A stretch of 34,685 bases of DNA, from assembly GCA_949297975.1 (NCBI GenBank), contig CASFUX010000011.1, forward strand, positions 1 to 34,685, in the 5' to 3' direction. The DNA is from an uncultured Bacteroidales bacterium (GTDB lineage Bacteria; Bacteroidota; Bacteroidia; Bacteroidales; Paludibacteraceae). A program made the position numbers and the translations under genes. Every line of letters begins with the position of its first letter. Within the stretch, counting starts at the first letter, position 1. Positions 14,278-23,463 of this stretch are shown here, piece after piece. Under the pieces are notes generated by a model. That model searched no databases. It was given only the letters and a program-made list of their open reading frames with translations, and was not told where the DNA came from.

Positions 14278-15039
14278 ATGGCAAAGACTGCTTTCATCAC
14301 CGGAACCACCGCTGGCATTGGCGAGGCCATGGCCCGGCGGTTGGCCAAGTTAGGTTACCGGCTGGTCATCACCGGCCGACGTGAAGAACGGTTGCACGCA
14401 CTGGCCGACAGCCTGCGGGCAGAATACGGCACGGACGTGCTGCCCCTGTGCTTCGACGTGCGCGACCGGGCTGCCTGCGAGGCGGCTATCAGTTCCCTGC
14501 CTGAAGCGTACCGGGACATTGATTTATTGGTAAACAATGCCGGGCTGGCCGCCGGTGCCGACCCGTTCGACGAAAGTTCGACAGACGACTTCGAGCGCAT
14601 GGTCGATACCAACGTCAAAGGGTTGCTCTACGTCACGAAGCTCATCGTACCCGGCATGGTGCGGCGGCAGTCGGGGCACATCGTCAACCTCTCCTCCATC
14701 GCGGGCATCGAGGTGTACCCCGGCGGCAGCGTGTACTGCGGCACGAAACACTCCGTGAACGCCATCACGCGGGGCATGCGCCTCGACCTGGTCAAGCACG
14801 GCATCAAGGTCAGCTCCATCTCGCCCGGCATGGTGGAGACGGAGTTCTCCCTCGTGCGTTACCACGGCGACGCGGACAAGGCCAAGGCCGTCTATCGCGG
14901 GCTGCAACCCCTTTGCGCCGACGACGTGGCCGACGTGCTCGAATTCATCGTCACCCGCCCCGCCCACGTCATGATCAACGACGTGCAGATAAACCCCGCC
15001 CAGCAGGCCAATACCTACGTGTCGCACCGCCACGACTGA
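14278..15039 (+). CDS. SDR-family NAD(P)-dependent oxidoreductase (YdfG-like)
   Basis: A 253-residue short-chain dehydrogenase with a classical Rossmann fold. TGTTAGIG (9-16) binds the cofactor; GRREERL at about 37-43 has the two arginines that favour NADP(H). NNAG is at 86-89; the catalytic serine is in NLSSIAG, and Y153 and K157 form YxxxK in VYCGTKHS. The C-terminal part (VMINDVQINPAQQANT) resembles YdfG-type enzymes that oxidise serine and 3-hydroxy acids. The substrate is not known. The longer frame to 14200 is repeat sequence and was rejected. A strong terminator lies 21 bp after the stop. Confidence 0.92.
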   Translation: MAKTAFITGTTAGIGEAMARRLAKLGYRLVITGRREERLHALADSLRAEYGTDVLPLCFDVRDRAACEAAISSLPEAYRDIDLLVNNAGLAAGADPFDESSTDDFERMVDTNVKGLLYVTKLIVPGMVRRQSGHIVNLSSIAGIEVYPGGSVYCGTKHSVNAITRGMRLDLVKHGIKVSSISPGMVETEFSLVRYHGDADKAKAVYRGLQPLCADDVADVLEFIVTRPAHVMINDVQINPAQQANTYVSHRHD

Positions 15040-15060
15040 GCCGCGACAATACAACAAACG

Positions 15061-15106
15061 CAATAGGCACAATAGCTTTCAAAACTATTGTGCCTATTGT
15101 GTTTTT
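15061..15106 (+). terminator. Strong intrinsic terminator after the SDR gene
   Basis: CAATAGGCACAATAG (15061-15075) and CTATTGTGCCTATTG (15085-15099) pair perfectly over 15 bp with a 9-nt loop, followed by TGTTTTTTG. This ends the SDR transcript. Confidence 0.9.
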
Positions 15107-15131
15107 TGATTATCCCCTCCGCACGACCCGG

Positions 15132-15225
15132 AAATTCCTTTAGTGCACAAAGAAATTTCCGTTACTGCGCAGCCGAATTTCCGTACCAACGCCGTAAAAT
15201 TTCCGTACCAACGCTTCCCGAAGCC
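15132..15225. repeat. 22-bp-period repeat, AAATTTCCGTA type, four units
   Basis: The TCC of AAATTCC/AATTTCCGT falls at 15136, 15158, 15180 and 15202, exactly 22 bp apart. The last two units agree over AATTTCCGTACCAACGC. A closely related array is at 26070. No gene lies in 15107-15329. Confidence 0.8.
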
Positions 15226-15329
15226 CCTTGCAGCCCTTCTCGCCGCCCTTACACGCACCCCAAACGGCAGGTGTTGCACAACATCATCAACTTTTTAACG
15301 TAATTGCAGCTTTTTCAGAAAAAAAAGCC

Positions 15330-15337
15330 TACTTTTG
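15330..15337 (+). promoter_or_regulatory. -7 box for the DUF349-yitT operon
   Basis: TACTTTTG matches TAnnTTTG, 71 bp upstream of the DUF349 start. TTG at 15304 is a loose -33 candidate with a 23-bp spacer, longer than usual. Confidence 0.5.
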
Positions 15338-15408
15338 TCTCTGTGAAACAGAAGCGCGCCACCCGCCATCCGGACGGCGTAATTAAGAATTAATTAAATA
15401 TCTTGGAC

Positions 15409-17346
15409 ATGGACCCACTTGAACTAAACAAGGAAACGAAACCGACACAGGAAGAAGCGGTAAACGAAACACAAGCAACACCCGAAACCACACCGGAAGT
15501 AACCGAAACAGCTCCCGAAGAAGCCCCCGCCGACACACCGGCCGAAGCACCAGCCGCCGCGCCCGACCCGCAACCGGCAGGGCAAGTGGAAGTCCAGCCC
15601 GAAGATGAAGCCGCCCCGGCCGAAAAGAACGCCGCCGCAATCTATGCCTCGTTCGACCGCGCCGCGTTGGTGCAGGCCCTGCGCGAAGCGGTGAACCGCG
15701 AAGTGCAGGAAGCCAAGGAGGACGTGGAACTCATCAAGCAATTCTTCTACAAAAAACTGAACCAAGAACTGGAAGAACAAAAGAAAGCCTTCCTGGAAGC
15801 GGAAGATGCCGACGAAGCCGACTTCAAGCCCGAAAGAGACGAACTGGAAGCCACGCTGAAAAGCCTGCTGAGCGACTTCAAGGCGAAAAAAGCCGCCTAC
15901 GCCGCCCGCATGGAACAGGAAAGGGAAAACAACCTGCTGCAAAAGCAACACATACTGGAACAAATGCGCGCCATCGCCGAATCAGCGGACGACGTGGCCG
16001 GGCACATCAACGAATTCAAAGACTTGCAGCAACGGTGGAAAACCATCGGTGCCGTGCCCGCCCCCATGTCCACCGACCTGTGGAAGCAGTACAACCTGGT
16101 GCAGGAAAAGTTCTGGGACTTGATTAAGATAAACAACGAACTGCGGGAATACGACTTCAAGAAAAACCTGGAAGCCAAGATACTGTTGTGCGAAGCCGCC
16201 GAAAAGCTCGCGGAAGAAGCCGACATCGTGGCCGCCGCACGCCAACTGCAAAAGCTGCACGAGGAGTGGCGCGAAATAGGTCCCGTGGCCCGCGAAATAC
16301 GCGAGGAAATATGGAACCGCTTCAAAAAGGCGACATCCGAAATCAACAAAAGACAGCAAAGCTACTTCGACGAACTGCACCAAGGCGAAGAAGAAAACCT
16401 CGCCAAAAAAGAAGCCTTGTGCGAAAAACTGGAAGCCATCAACCCCGACGAGTTGAAATCATACGCAGCATGGGATGCCGCCAGCCAAACCGTCAAAGGC
16501 TTGCAGGAAGAATGGCGCACGATAGGCTTCGGCCCGCGCAAGTCGAACCAAAAGGTGTTCGAACGCTACCGGAAAGCCTGCGACGAATTCTTTGCCAAGA
16601 AAACAGACTTCTACAAGACGCAGAAAGCCGAGACACTGGCCAACCTGGACAAAAAACGCGCCTTGTGCGAACAGGCCGAAGCACTGAAGGACAGCACCGA
16701 CTGGAAAGCCACGGCCGACAAGCTGATGAAACTGCAAAACGAATGGAAGCAAGTAGGACCGGTATCGAGGAAGCATTCCGAAGAATTGTGGAAACGATTC
16801 ATCGCGGCTTGCGACTATTTCTTCGAACAAAAGCACCAGAACACGTCGGAACAACGCTCCGAAGAACTGGAAAACCTGAAGAAGAAAAAAGAAATCATCG
16901 AGCAGATAGACACGCTGGACGTGACCGATGCGGGCAAGGCACACGCTGCCCTGAAACAGCTGATAGAAGACTTCCGCCGCGTGGGACACGTGCCCTTCAA
17001 GGACAAAGACAAGGTGTACAAGGCCTACCGGGCAGCCATCGACAAGCAGTTTGACGCGCTGAACATCGATGCCAACAACCGACGGCTGGAAACGTTCCGC
17101 ACGAACCTGGAGGACATGACGACCAAAGGCGAGCAGAAACTCTACCGCGAACGCGACAAGATGGTGCGGGCATACGAGCACTTGAAAGCCGAAATCGCCA
17201 CGTATGAGAACAACATGGGCTTCTTCTCCGCCAAGTCAAAAAAGGCCGACAGCATCCTGAAGGAAATGGAACGCAAAATAGAAGGCCTGAAGGAAGAATG
17301 CCGCCTGCTGGAACAGAAAATCAACATGATCGAGGACAAACTCTAA
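15409..17346 (+). CDS. DUF349 repeat protein
   Basis: A 645-residue, highly charged cytoplasmic protein. Residues 1-~75 are a low-complexity Thr/Glu/Pro/Ala tail. The rest is a long alpha-helical chain with five DUF349 repeats marked by a tryptophan/glycine motif: QQRWKTIGAVP (~206), HEEWREIGPV (~282), QEEWRTIGFG (~365), QNEWKQVGPVS (~442) and IEDFRRVGHVP (~518), a period of about 77 residues. The C-terminal ~75 residues are predicted coiled coil. The family is widespread in Bacteroidota and Actinobacteria; its molecular job is not established. The TTG at 15403 upstream is not favoured. The YitT gene follows 4 bp after the stop, so both are one operon. Confidence 0.9.
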   Translation: MDPLELNKETKPTQEEAVNETQATPETTPEVTETAPEEAPADTPAEAPAAAPDPQPAGQVEVQPEDEAAPAEKNAAAIYASFDRAALVQALREAVNREVQEAKEDVELIKQFFYKKLNQELEEQKKAFLEAEDADEADFKPERDELEATLKSLLSDFKAKKAAYAARMEQERENNLLQKQHILEQMRAIAESADDVAGHINEFKDLQQRWKTIGAVPAPMSTDLWKQYNLVQEKFWDLIKINNELREYDFKKNLEAKILLCEAAEKLAEEADIVAAARQLQKLHEEWREIGPVAREIREEIWNRFKKATSEINKRQQSYFDELHQGEEENLAKKEALCEKLEAINPDELKSYAAWDAASQTVKGLQEEWRTIGFGPRKSNQKVFERYRKACDEFFAKKTDFYKTQKAETLANLDKKRALCEQAEALKDSTDWKATADKLMKLQNEWKQVGPVSRKHSEELWKRFIAACDYFFEQKHQNTSEQRSEELENLKKKKEIIEQIDTLDVTDAGKAHAALKQLIEDFRRVGHVPFKDKDKVYKAYRAAIDKQFDALNIDANNRRLETFRTNLEDMTTKGEQKLYRERDKMVRAYEHLKAEIATYENNMGFFSAKSKKADSILKEMERKIEGLKEECRLLEQKINMIEDKL

Positions 17347-17350
17347 GGAC

Positions 17351-18313
17351 ATGGTCAAGACTATCACATCGTGGGTCAACATCGTGCTGGGCTGCACCGT
17401 CATGGCCGCGGGATTCGTGTTCTTCATCAACCCGTACAACATCGTGCCGGGAGGCGTGTACGGGGCAAGCATCGTGCTGCACAACCTGTTCCCCTCGATA
17501 CAGGTCGGCACGTTCGGCTATTGCTTCGACATCCCCCTGCTCATCCTCTCCGTGGTGCTGCTCGGGGCCAAGCTGGGGATACGCACCATCGTGGCCGCCC
17601 TGCTCACGCCGCTCATCATGAACGGGCTTTCGCTCGTCTCCTACCCCGACCGCGAAGCCTTGGAGATGCTCGACCCCACGCAACTGCTGGGCGGCATCAT
17701 CAACCTGTCCGACCAGCTAATGCTGGCCTCGCTCATCGGAGCCATACTCATCGGCATCGGGGTGGGTCTGGTGGCACGCAACCAGGCCACCACGGGCGGC
17801 AGCGACATCGTGGCCATGATATTGCAGAAATACACGCACCTGCCCTTCTCCAAAGGCATCCTGCTGGTCGATGCCATCGTGGTGCTCTTCGGGCTGGTAG
17901 TCATCGGCTTCGGGTTGGGCAGTGCCAAGGACGCGGGCGAGCCTTCCATCCACCTCTCCCTGTACTCCCTCATCGCCATCTACATCACCTCGCGGGTGGT
18001 AGCCTTCATGGTGAGCGGTTCGAAGGACGACAAACTGATGTTCGTCATCAGCGAAAAGCGGCTGGTGGACTTGCAGGACTACATTCTGAACGACCTGAGC
18101 CGCTCCGGCACGTACATCAAGAGCAGCGGCATGTATTCGGGCGAGGACAAAGAGATGCTTTTCCTCGTGGTGAGCTACAAGGAAGCAGCCAGCCTCAAGT
18201 TCAAGATAAAGGAATTCGAACCCCGCGCTTTCGTGGTGATAACCGATGCATACGATGCCTACGGCGAAGGGTGGAAGGACCTGCCATCCGCCAGTGACAT
18301 CACCCCCGAATAA
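17351..18313 (+). CDS. YitT family membrane protein (DUF161/DUF2179)
   Basis: A 320-residue inner-membrane protein. Residues ~1-215 contain about five to six hydrophobic helices (WVNIVLGCTVMAAGFVFFINP, PLLILSVVLLGAKLG, LIGAILIGIGVGLVA, VVLFGLVVIGFGLG and others) with the typical NPYNIVPGG and ATTGGSDI motifs. The C-terminal ~100 residues (FVISEKRLVDLQDYILNDLSRSGTYIKSSGMYSGEDKEMLFLVVSYKEA) form the cytoplasmic DUF2179 domain. The family is conserved but its transported or sensed molecule is unknown. A strong terminator follows at 18424. Confidence 0.93.
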   Translation: MVKTITSWVNIVLGCTVMAAGFVFFINPYNIVPGGVYGASIVLHNLFPSIQVGTFGYCFDIPLLILSVVLLGAKLGIRTIVAALLTPLIMNGLSLVSYPDREALEMLDPTQLLGGIINLSDQLMLASLIGAILIGIGVGLVARNQATTGGSDIVAMILQKYTHLPFSKGILLVDAIVVLFGLVVIGFGLGSAKDAGEPSIHLSLYSLIAIYITSRVVAFMVSGSKDDKLMFVISEKRLVDLQDYILNDLSRSGTYIKSSGMYSGEDKEMLFLVVSYKEAASLKFKIKEFEPRAFVVITDAYDAYGEGWKDLPSASDITPE

Positions 18314-18423
18314 CGGACGGCGGCAGCCAAGCGCATGGCATCCAAGGCACAACAGCCGTTCCGGCAAAACACGACAACAAAGCAGCACAGAGCATTTCCC
18401 ATCCTGTACTGCCCTTTGAAAAG

Positions 18424-18460
18424 CAAGTCCCGATGACAGACATCGGGACTTGTTTGCTAT
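18424..18460 (+). terminator. Intrinsic terminator after yitT
   Basis: CAAGTCCCGATG and CATCGGGACTTG (18424-18435, 18441-18452) form a perfect 12-bp stem with loop ACAGA, followed by TTTGCTATT. The tail is short of Ts, but the stem is strong. It separates the housekeeping operon from the PUL. Confidence 0.85.
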
Positions 18461-18588
18461 TATCCACTTAAGCCCCAAACGGTCTTTAGACTTTGCTTGA
18501 TTTCTCCGAATGATCTAATGGTCGTTTAGGGTCAAAGGCATGGCTCATCCTCCCCACATAGGCAGTCCGCAATCCGCCGTCACAAGAC

Positions 18589-18627
18589 TTCCTTCAGAAG
18601 GAATATGCTCAAGTGTTTTTGAAAAAC
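18589..18627. promoter_or_regulatory. Two small palindromes upstream of the PUL promoter
   Basis: TTCCTTC-A-GAAGGAA (18589-18603) and GTTTTT-G-AAAAAC (18615-18627) are near-adjacent inverted repeats about 150 bp upstream of the susC promoter. Either could be an operator for the missing PUL regulator. The rest of 18461-18751 shows no gene; a 90-codon antisense frame there lacks coding features. Confidence 0.3.
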
Positions 18628-18751
18628 GGTCTTCCTGTATACTTCTTTTTATCAACGAACTAAAAAGTTTTTCAACCCCTTTGTTGTAGTATATATGAAA
18701 GGAGAACGCCCGCCTTTTAAGCCTTTGATGTAACATAGTGCATGGTATTTT

Positions 18752-18783
18752 CTTGCACGCTTGACAAGCTGCTTTTACTTTTG
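18752..18783 (+). promoter_or_regulatory. Promoter of the susC-led PUL
   Basis: CTTG (18752-18755) and TACTTTTG (18776-18783) are 20 bp apart, fitting the Bacteroidota consensus. The susC start lies 56 bp after the -7 box, leaving a leader with direct CAAC/CTCA motifs. Confidence 0.7.
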
Positions 18784-18838
18784 CCTCGTCAAACAAAGAC
18801 AATTCAACAACATTCACTCAACTCATCATTGTTGTATC

Positions 18839-21800
18839 ATGAAAGGAAAGAAACTGTTTTCTTCTAATTCTAAAAGCAAGCCCGAACGTACCATCAACAA
18901 AAGCCTGCTCGCTCTTTGCTTGTGCCTGTTTGCGAGTATCCTGTGCCACGTACAAGCACAAACCATCACTGGCACCGTACGCGACAAGGCGGGCGAAAGC
19001 CTCATCGGCGTATCGGTCGTGGTGGAAGGTACTTCCAATGGCACCATCACCGACTTCAACGGGCATTACTCCATCGCTGCCTCGGAGGGCGACGTGCTGA
19101 CATTTTCCTATATCGGCATGGAGACGGAACAACGCACCGTGGGCACCAACCCCATCATGAATGTGACCTTGCAGGAAAGCTCGGTCATGCTGACCGAAAC
19201 GGTAGTCATCGGTTATGGTAGTGCCAAGAAGCGCGACCTCACGGGCACGATAGCCAGTATCAAGGGAGCCGATGTGGCCGATCGGCCTGCCAGCAACCCC
19301 ATTTCTTCCATACAAGGGAAAGTGGCCGGCGTACAAATCACGAACTCAGGGCAGGCCGGTGCAGAACCGGACATTCGCATTCGAGGCACAAACTCCATCA
19401 ACGGAGCCAAACCCTTATACATCGTGGATGGACTGTTCAACGACAATATCAACTTCCTAAATCCTGCCGACATCGAGTCCATGGAGGTACTGAAAGACCC
19501 GTCATCGCTTGCCATCTTCGGGGTACGCGGTGCCAATGGAGTCATCATCATCACCACCAAGACAGCTCAAGAGGGCAAGGTAGTAGTCAACGTAAACTCC
19601 ACGGTAGGTGCCAAGCAGGTATCCAACCGCATGAAGCTAACCAATGCATCCCAGTTCATCGAGCTTTACAACGAGCAACGGCTCAACCAAGGCATCACCA
19701 CGCCCTACGACTACACGAACTGGCAAGCGAATACTGACTGGCAAGACGAGATATTCCAAACAGGCTGGATGACCTATGATAACGTAAGCATCTCCGGCTC
19801 AACCGACCGCAGCAAATTTTACATGGGCTTAGGCTACATGTACGAAGAAGGCATCATCAAGCACGAACACATGGACAAGATATCACTGAACCTCAACAGC
19901 GAGTTCAAGGTAACGGACGGACTGAAGGTCGGTTTCCAAGTCAACGGCTACAAGGCCAACCCGGCCAATTCCAAATCGGTATCCACGGCGATTGTAGCCG
20001 CCCCCATCGCTCCCGTGCGCGACGAAGCCAGCGGCATGTACCACACGCTGCCCGACTTCCAACGGTCTCAGGTGTGGAATCCCATGATTGAAATTGACGA
20101 GAAAAAAGACACGCGGATAGCCAACGAATACCGCATTGCCGGGAGCGTGTACGCCGACTGGACCTTCCTGCGCGATTTCAACTTCCGCGCATCCCTGTTT
20201 GCCGACTACGGCTTCAACCAGACCCGCGACTACAGCCCCTTGGTGTCGGTATACAACCCCGAATTGGAGAACCACGTGGACGAGTTGTCGCGCGAGACTT
20301 CCATCAGCCAGGCACAAAACATGTACACCAAGCTGCAAAGCGACTTCACGCTCACCTACAAAAAGCAGCTGGGCGACCATGGACTGACACTCACGGGCGG
20401 CTTCACCACCTACTATAACGCCTATTCCGAGGTGTCGGGCACACGCAAACAATTCGCCGGAACCCCGATTCCCGACGACCCCAAATACTGGTATTTAAGC
20501 ATCGGTGACGGTTCGGAAGCCACCAATGCAAGCGGACAGTGGGAGACAGCAACGGCCTCCTTCCTCTTCCGTGCCTTGTACAACTATCAAGGCAAGTACT
20601 TGCTGAACGCATCCTTCCGCCGCGACGGGGCATCGGCCTTCGCCTATAACGATAACATGTGGGAAAGCTTCGGGGCCATCGGGGCGGCTTGGGTACTCAC
20701 CGAAGAGGAATTCATGCACGGCAACCGGGCGTTCGACTACCTGAAGTTGAAAGGCTCGTGGGGCATACTCGGCAGCCAGAACATCGACCCGGCGTGGCGT
20801 TACCCGGGCTATCCCGAAATGGAGAACACCTCCACCGGCGTCTTCGGCGATGCCATCTACCCGGGCTACACGCCCAAGTACCTGCCTGACCCCGACCTGC
20901 ATTGGGAACGCATCTTCTCTTGGGAAGTGGGGGCTGATGCCTACAGCCTGCAAAACCGCCTGCACGTAGAAGCCAACTACTTCCACAAAATGACCAAAGG
21001 TTTCCTGGCCATCGTGCCGGGTGTGTCGGGCACGGTGCCGGGACTGAGCAACTTGGGCGACATAGAAAATCAAGGCGTAGAACTGGCGGCCTCGTGGTCG
21101 GACAAGGTGGGCGACTGGAACTACTCCGTGAGCAGCAACCTGACGACGTTAAAAAACAAAGTCATGAACTACGACAACATTGTGGACATGTCGCGCACGT
21201 CGAGCGGATACCCCATCGGCTACTTCTACGGATATAAATCCATCGGCATTTACCAGACGTACGCCGAGATAGCCCAGTCGCCCGAAAGCAAGATAGCAAC
21301 CGTGCACCCGGGTGACATCAAGTATGCCGATATCAACCACGACGGCTACATTACCACCGATGACCGCACCATGATAGGCAATCCCACGCCCGACTTCACC
21401 TACGGCGGAACCATCAGCGTGGGCTACAAGCAGTTTGACTTGTCGGTGGACGTGATGGGCGTGTACGGCAACGAAATATTCCGCAACTGGAACCGCAATG
21501 CCTATGCCCAATTCAACTACCAGGTGGAACGGCTTAACCGCTGGCACGGTCCGGGCACATCCAACTGGGAACCCATCCTGAACGACGAACGTGCCAACAA
21601 CCGCGAAATATCCAGCTATTACATCGAGGATGGAAGTTTCTTCCGCATCCGCAACGTGCAGATAGGTTACAACTTCAGCCCCAAGCTGCTTGAGGTCATG
21701 CACATGCAAGGCTTCCGCATCTACCTGAATGCCCAGAACCTGTACACGTTCAAGCGTAACACGGGCTTCACGCCCGAAATCGGCGGCAGCACCGTGCAGT

Positions 21801-21868
21801 TCGGCGTGGACAACGGCACGTATCCCATCCCCGCCATCTACACTTTCGGCATCAACCTCACATTTTAG
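18839..21868 (+). CDS. SusC/RagA-family TonB-dependent transporter
   Basis: A 1009-residue outer-membrane importer that takes up oligosaccharides with its SusD partner. The start at MKGKKLFSS gives a long basic n-region and a hydrophobic signal core with likely cleavage after HVQA (40). A carboxypeptidase-D regulatory-like domain (ITGTVRDKAGESLIGVSVVVEGT, 43-~125) precedes the plug, which has the SusC signature ETVVIGYGSAKKRDLTG and RIRGTNSINGAKPLYIVDG. The 22-strand barrel occupies the remainder and ends in a C-terminal phenylalanine (FGINLTF). There is no N-terminal STN signalling domain, so control by an anti-sigma partner is unlikely. It is the first gene of the PUL; the SusD gene starts 24 bp downstream. 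Confidence 0.97.
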   Translation: MKGKKLFSSNSKSKPERTINKSLLALCLCLFASILCHVQAQTITGTVRDKAGESLIGVSVVVEGTSNGTITDFNGHYSIAASEGDVLTFSYIGMETEQRTVGTNPIMNVTLQESSVMLTETVVIGYGSAKKRDLTGTIASIKGADVADRPASNPISSIQGKVAGVQITNSGQAGAEPDIRIRGTNSINGAKPLYIVDGLFNDNINFLNPADIESMEVLKDPSSLAIFGVRGANGVIIITTKTAQEGKVVVNVNSTVGAKQVSNRMKLTNASQFIELYNEQRLNQGITTPYDYTNWQANTDWQDEIFQTGWMTYDNVSISGSTDRSKFYMGLGYMYEEGIIKHEHMDKISLNLNSEFKVTDGLKVGFQVNGYKANPANSKSVSTAIVAAPIAPVRDEASGMYHTLPDFQRSQVWNPMIEIDEKKDTRIANEYRIAGSVYADWTFLRDFNFRASLFADYGFNQTRDYSPLVSVYNPELENHVDELSRETSISQAQNMYTKLQSDFTLTYKKQLGDHGLTLTGGFTTYYNAYSEVSGTRKQFAGTPIPDDPKYWYLSIGDGSEATNASGQWETATASFLFRALYNYQGKYLLNASFRRDGASAFAYNDNMWESFGAIGAAWVLTEEEFMHGNRAFDYLKLKGSWGILGSQNIDPAWRYPGYPEMENTSTGVFGDAIYPGYTPKYLPDPDLHWERIFSWEVGADAYSLQNRLHVEANYFHKMTKGFLAIVPGVSGTVPGLSNLGDIENQGVELAASWSDKVGDWNYSVSSNLTTLKNKVMNYDNIVDMSRTSSGYPIGYFYGYKSIGIYQTYAEIAQSPESKIATVHPGDIKYADINHDGYITTDDRTMIGNPTPDFTYGGTISVGYKQFDLSVDVMGVYGNEIFRNWNRNAYAQFNYQVERLNRWHGPGTSNWEPILNDERANNREISSYYIEDGSFFRIRNVQIGYNFSPKLLEVMHMQGFRIYLNAQNLYTFKRNTGFTPEIGGSTVQFGVDNGTYPIPAIYTFGINLTF

Positions 21869-21892
21869 AAAACGATTACATCTGATTGGAAT

Positions 21893-23443
21893 ATGAAAAC
21901 AACCCAAAACATGAAACTACCGATACTATCGGCCTTATCCCTGCTGTTGTGCTGCACGTCATGCACCGGTTTCCTGTCGCGCGAGCCGCTGGGCACGCTC
22001 ACCCAAGGCGATTTTGACGAAGGCGGCTCGTTCGAGGGGCAGGTCATGGGGCTTTACGCAGACCTGCGCTCCGAAGGCACATCGGGACTGCAATTCGTGG
22101 CCATCCACTCCATCCGTTCGGACGATGCCGACAAAGGCAGCACGGTGAGCGACGGAGTCGATGCCGAAGCCATGTTCGACAACTTCGAATATGCGGCCAC
22201 CCACTGGCTGATGCAAGCCTACTGGACCCACCACTACCAACTCATCCACCATGCGAACAGCGTCATCTCCGACATCGAGCAGCAAGGCGACTTGGACGAC
22301 TACACCACGCGGGTGAACATGGGCGAAGCCAAGTTCATGCGGGCCTATGCGTACTTCAACTTAGTACGTACATTCGGCGAAGTGCCCAAAGTAGACTTCA
22401 AAATACAAGTAGCCGAAGATGCCAACATTCCCAAAGCATCCGTGGACGACATCTATTCCCTCATCGACTCCGACCTGGCATTTGCAGCCAGTACATTGCC
22501 CCTGACGTGGGACGAACAGTTCAAAGGCCGCCTCACATCGGGAGCGGCACAGACGCTGCAAGCCCGCACGTTCGTCACCCGGCAGATGTGGCAGCAAGCC
22601 TATGCGGCGGCCAAAGCCGTCATCAGTTCCGGGGTGTACGACCTGAACACGCCTTACGAAATGATATTCCGCGAAAGCGGCGAGCTGAACAGCGGCTCCA
22701 TTTTCGAGATACAGGCCCACTACACCAAAAGCGACAACTACGGCATCACCTACGCCGGGCGGCAAGGGGTGCGCGGCAGCGGCGACTGGAACTTAGGTTG
22801 GGGCTGGAATACCCCCTCGGACGACCTGGCAGAACACGCTTTCGAAGAAAACGACCCCCGCAAAGATGCCACCCTGCTCTACGCCGGACAGCGCAACGAA
22901 CCCTACGGCGAGGAAGTGCCCGCCCCCACGTCCGAATTGCCGCGCAAATACTGGAACAAGAAGGTGTACACCGACCCGGCCATCCGGCTGGAGGTCAACT
23001 CCCGCTTCGGCGAATGGGTCAACGTGCGCCTCATCCGCTACGCCGATGCGCTGCTGCTGGCTGCCGAAGCCGCCAACGAAATAGGAGGCGAGGAGAAAAC
23101 GAAAGAAGCCCTCGACTGGCTCAACCAGGTACGCAACCGTGCCAGCGGCGGCGATGCCCGCCTGCTGCCCCAACGCACCACCACCGACCAGGCCGAACTG
23201 CGCGACTTCATCCGCCACGAACGCCGCGTAGAGTTTGCCATGGAGCACGAACGCTTTTACGACCTGGTACGCTGGGGCATACAGGATGAGAAAAATGGCC
23301 TCACGGGCAATGAAGTATACGACATCAAGACCCTGCACGCCGTGGGCAAAACCCACTACGAACGCCGCCACCGCCTGCTACCCATCCCGCAACAGGAGAT
23401 AGACAAGTCCAACGGCATACTGAAACAAAACCCGGATTACTAA
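21893..23443 (+). CDS. SusD/RagB-family surface glycan-binding lipoprotein
   Basis: A 516-residue lipoprotein. The signal sequence ends in LLLCCTSC with the lipidated cysteine most likely at 24. The SusD fold is shown by FLSREPLGTLTQGDF near the start, helical tetratricopeptide-like repeats (GEAKFMRAYAYFNLVRTFGEVP) and the C-terminal RADALLLAAEAANE, LNQVRNRA, RHERRVEFAMEHERFYDLVRWG and LLPIPQQEIDKSNGILKQNPDY, all characteristic. It should form the lid of the SusC barrel at the cell surface and bind the PUL substrate. Confidence 0.97.
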   Translation: MKTTQNMKLPILSALSLLLCCTSCTGFLSREPLGTLTQGDFDEGGSFEGQVMGLYADLRSEGTSGLQFVAIHSIRSDDADKGSTVSDGVDAEAMFDNFEYAATHWLMQAYWTHHYQLIHHANSVISDIEQQGDLDDYTTRVNMGEAKFMRAYAYFNLVRTFGEVPKVDFKIQVAEDANIPKASVDDIYSLIDSDLAFAASTLPLTWDEQFKGRLTSGAAQTLQARTFVTRQMWQQAYAAAKAVISSGVYDLNTPYEMIFRESGELNSGSIFEIQAHYTKSDNYGITYAGRQGVRGSGDWNLGWGWNTPSDDLAEHAFEENDPRKDATLLYAGQRNEPYGEEVPAPTSELPRKYWNKKVYTDPAIRLEVNSRFGEWVNVRLIRYADALLLAAEAANEIGGEEKTKEALDWLNQVRNRASGGDARLLPQRTTTDQAELRDFIRHERRVEFAMEHERFYDLVRWGIQDEKNGLTGNEVYDIKTLHAVGKTHYERRHRLLPIPQQEIDKSNGILKQNPDY

Positions 23444-23463
23444 CCACCCATCACATGCTACCT

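Noticed and set aside
15424..15963. Minus-strand 179-codon gene
   Set aside because: It is antisense to the low-complexity start of the DUF349 gene; its phenylalanine/glycine-rich translation is a codon-bias shadow.
18545..18817. 90-codon minus-strand gene upstream of susC
   Set aside because: It overlaps the susC promoter in antisense, has no recognisable domain and no promoter of its own.
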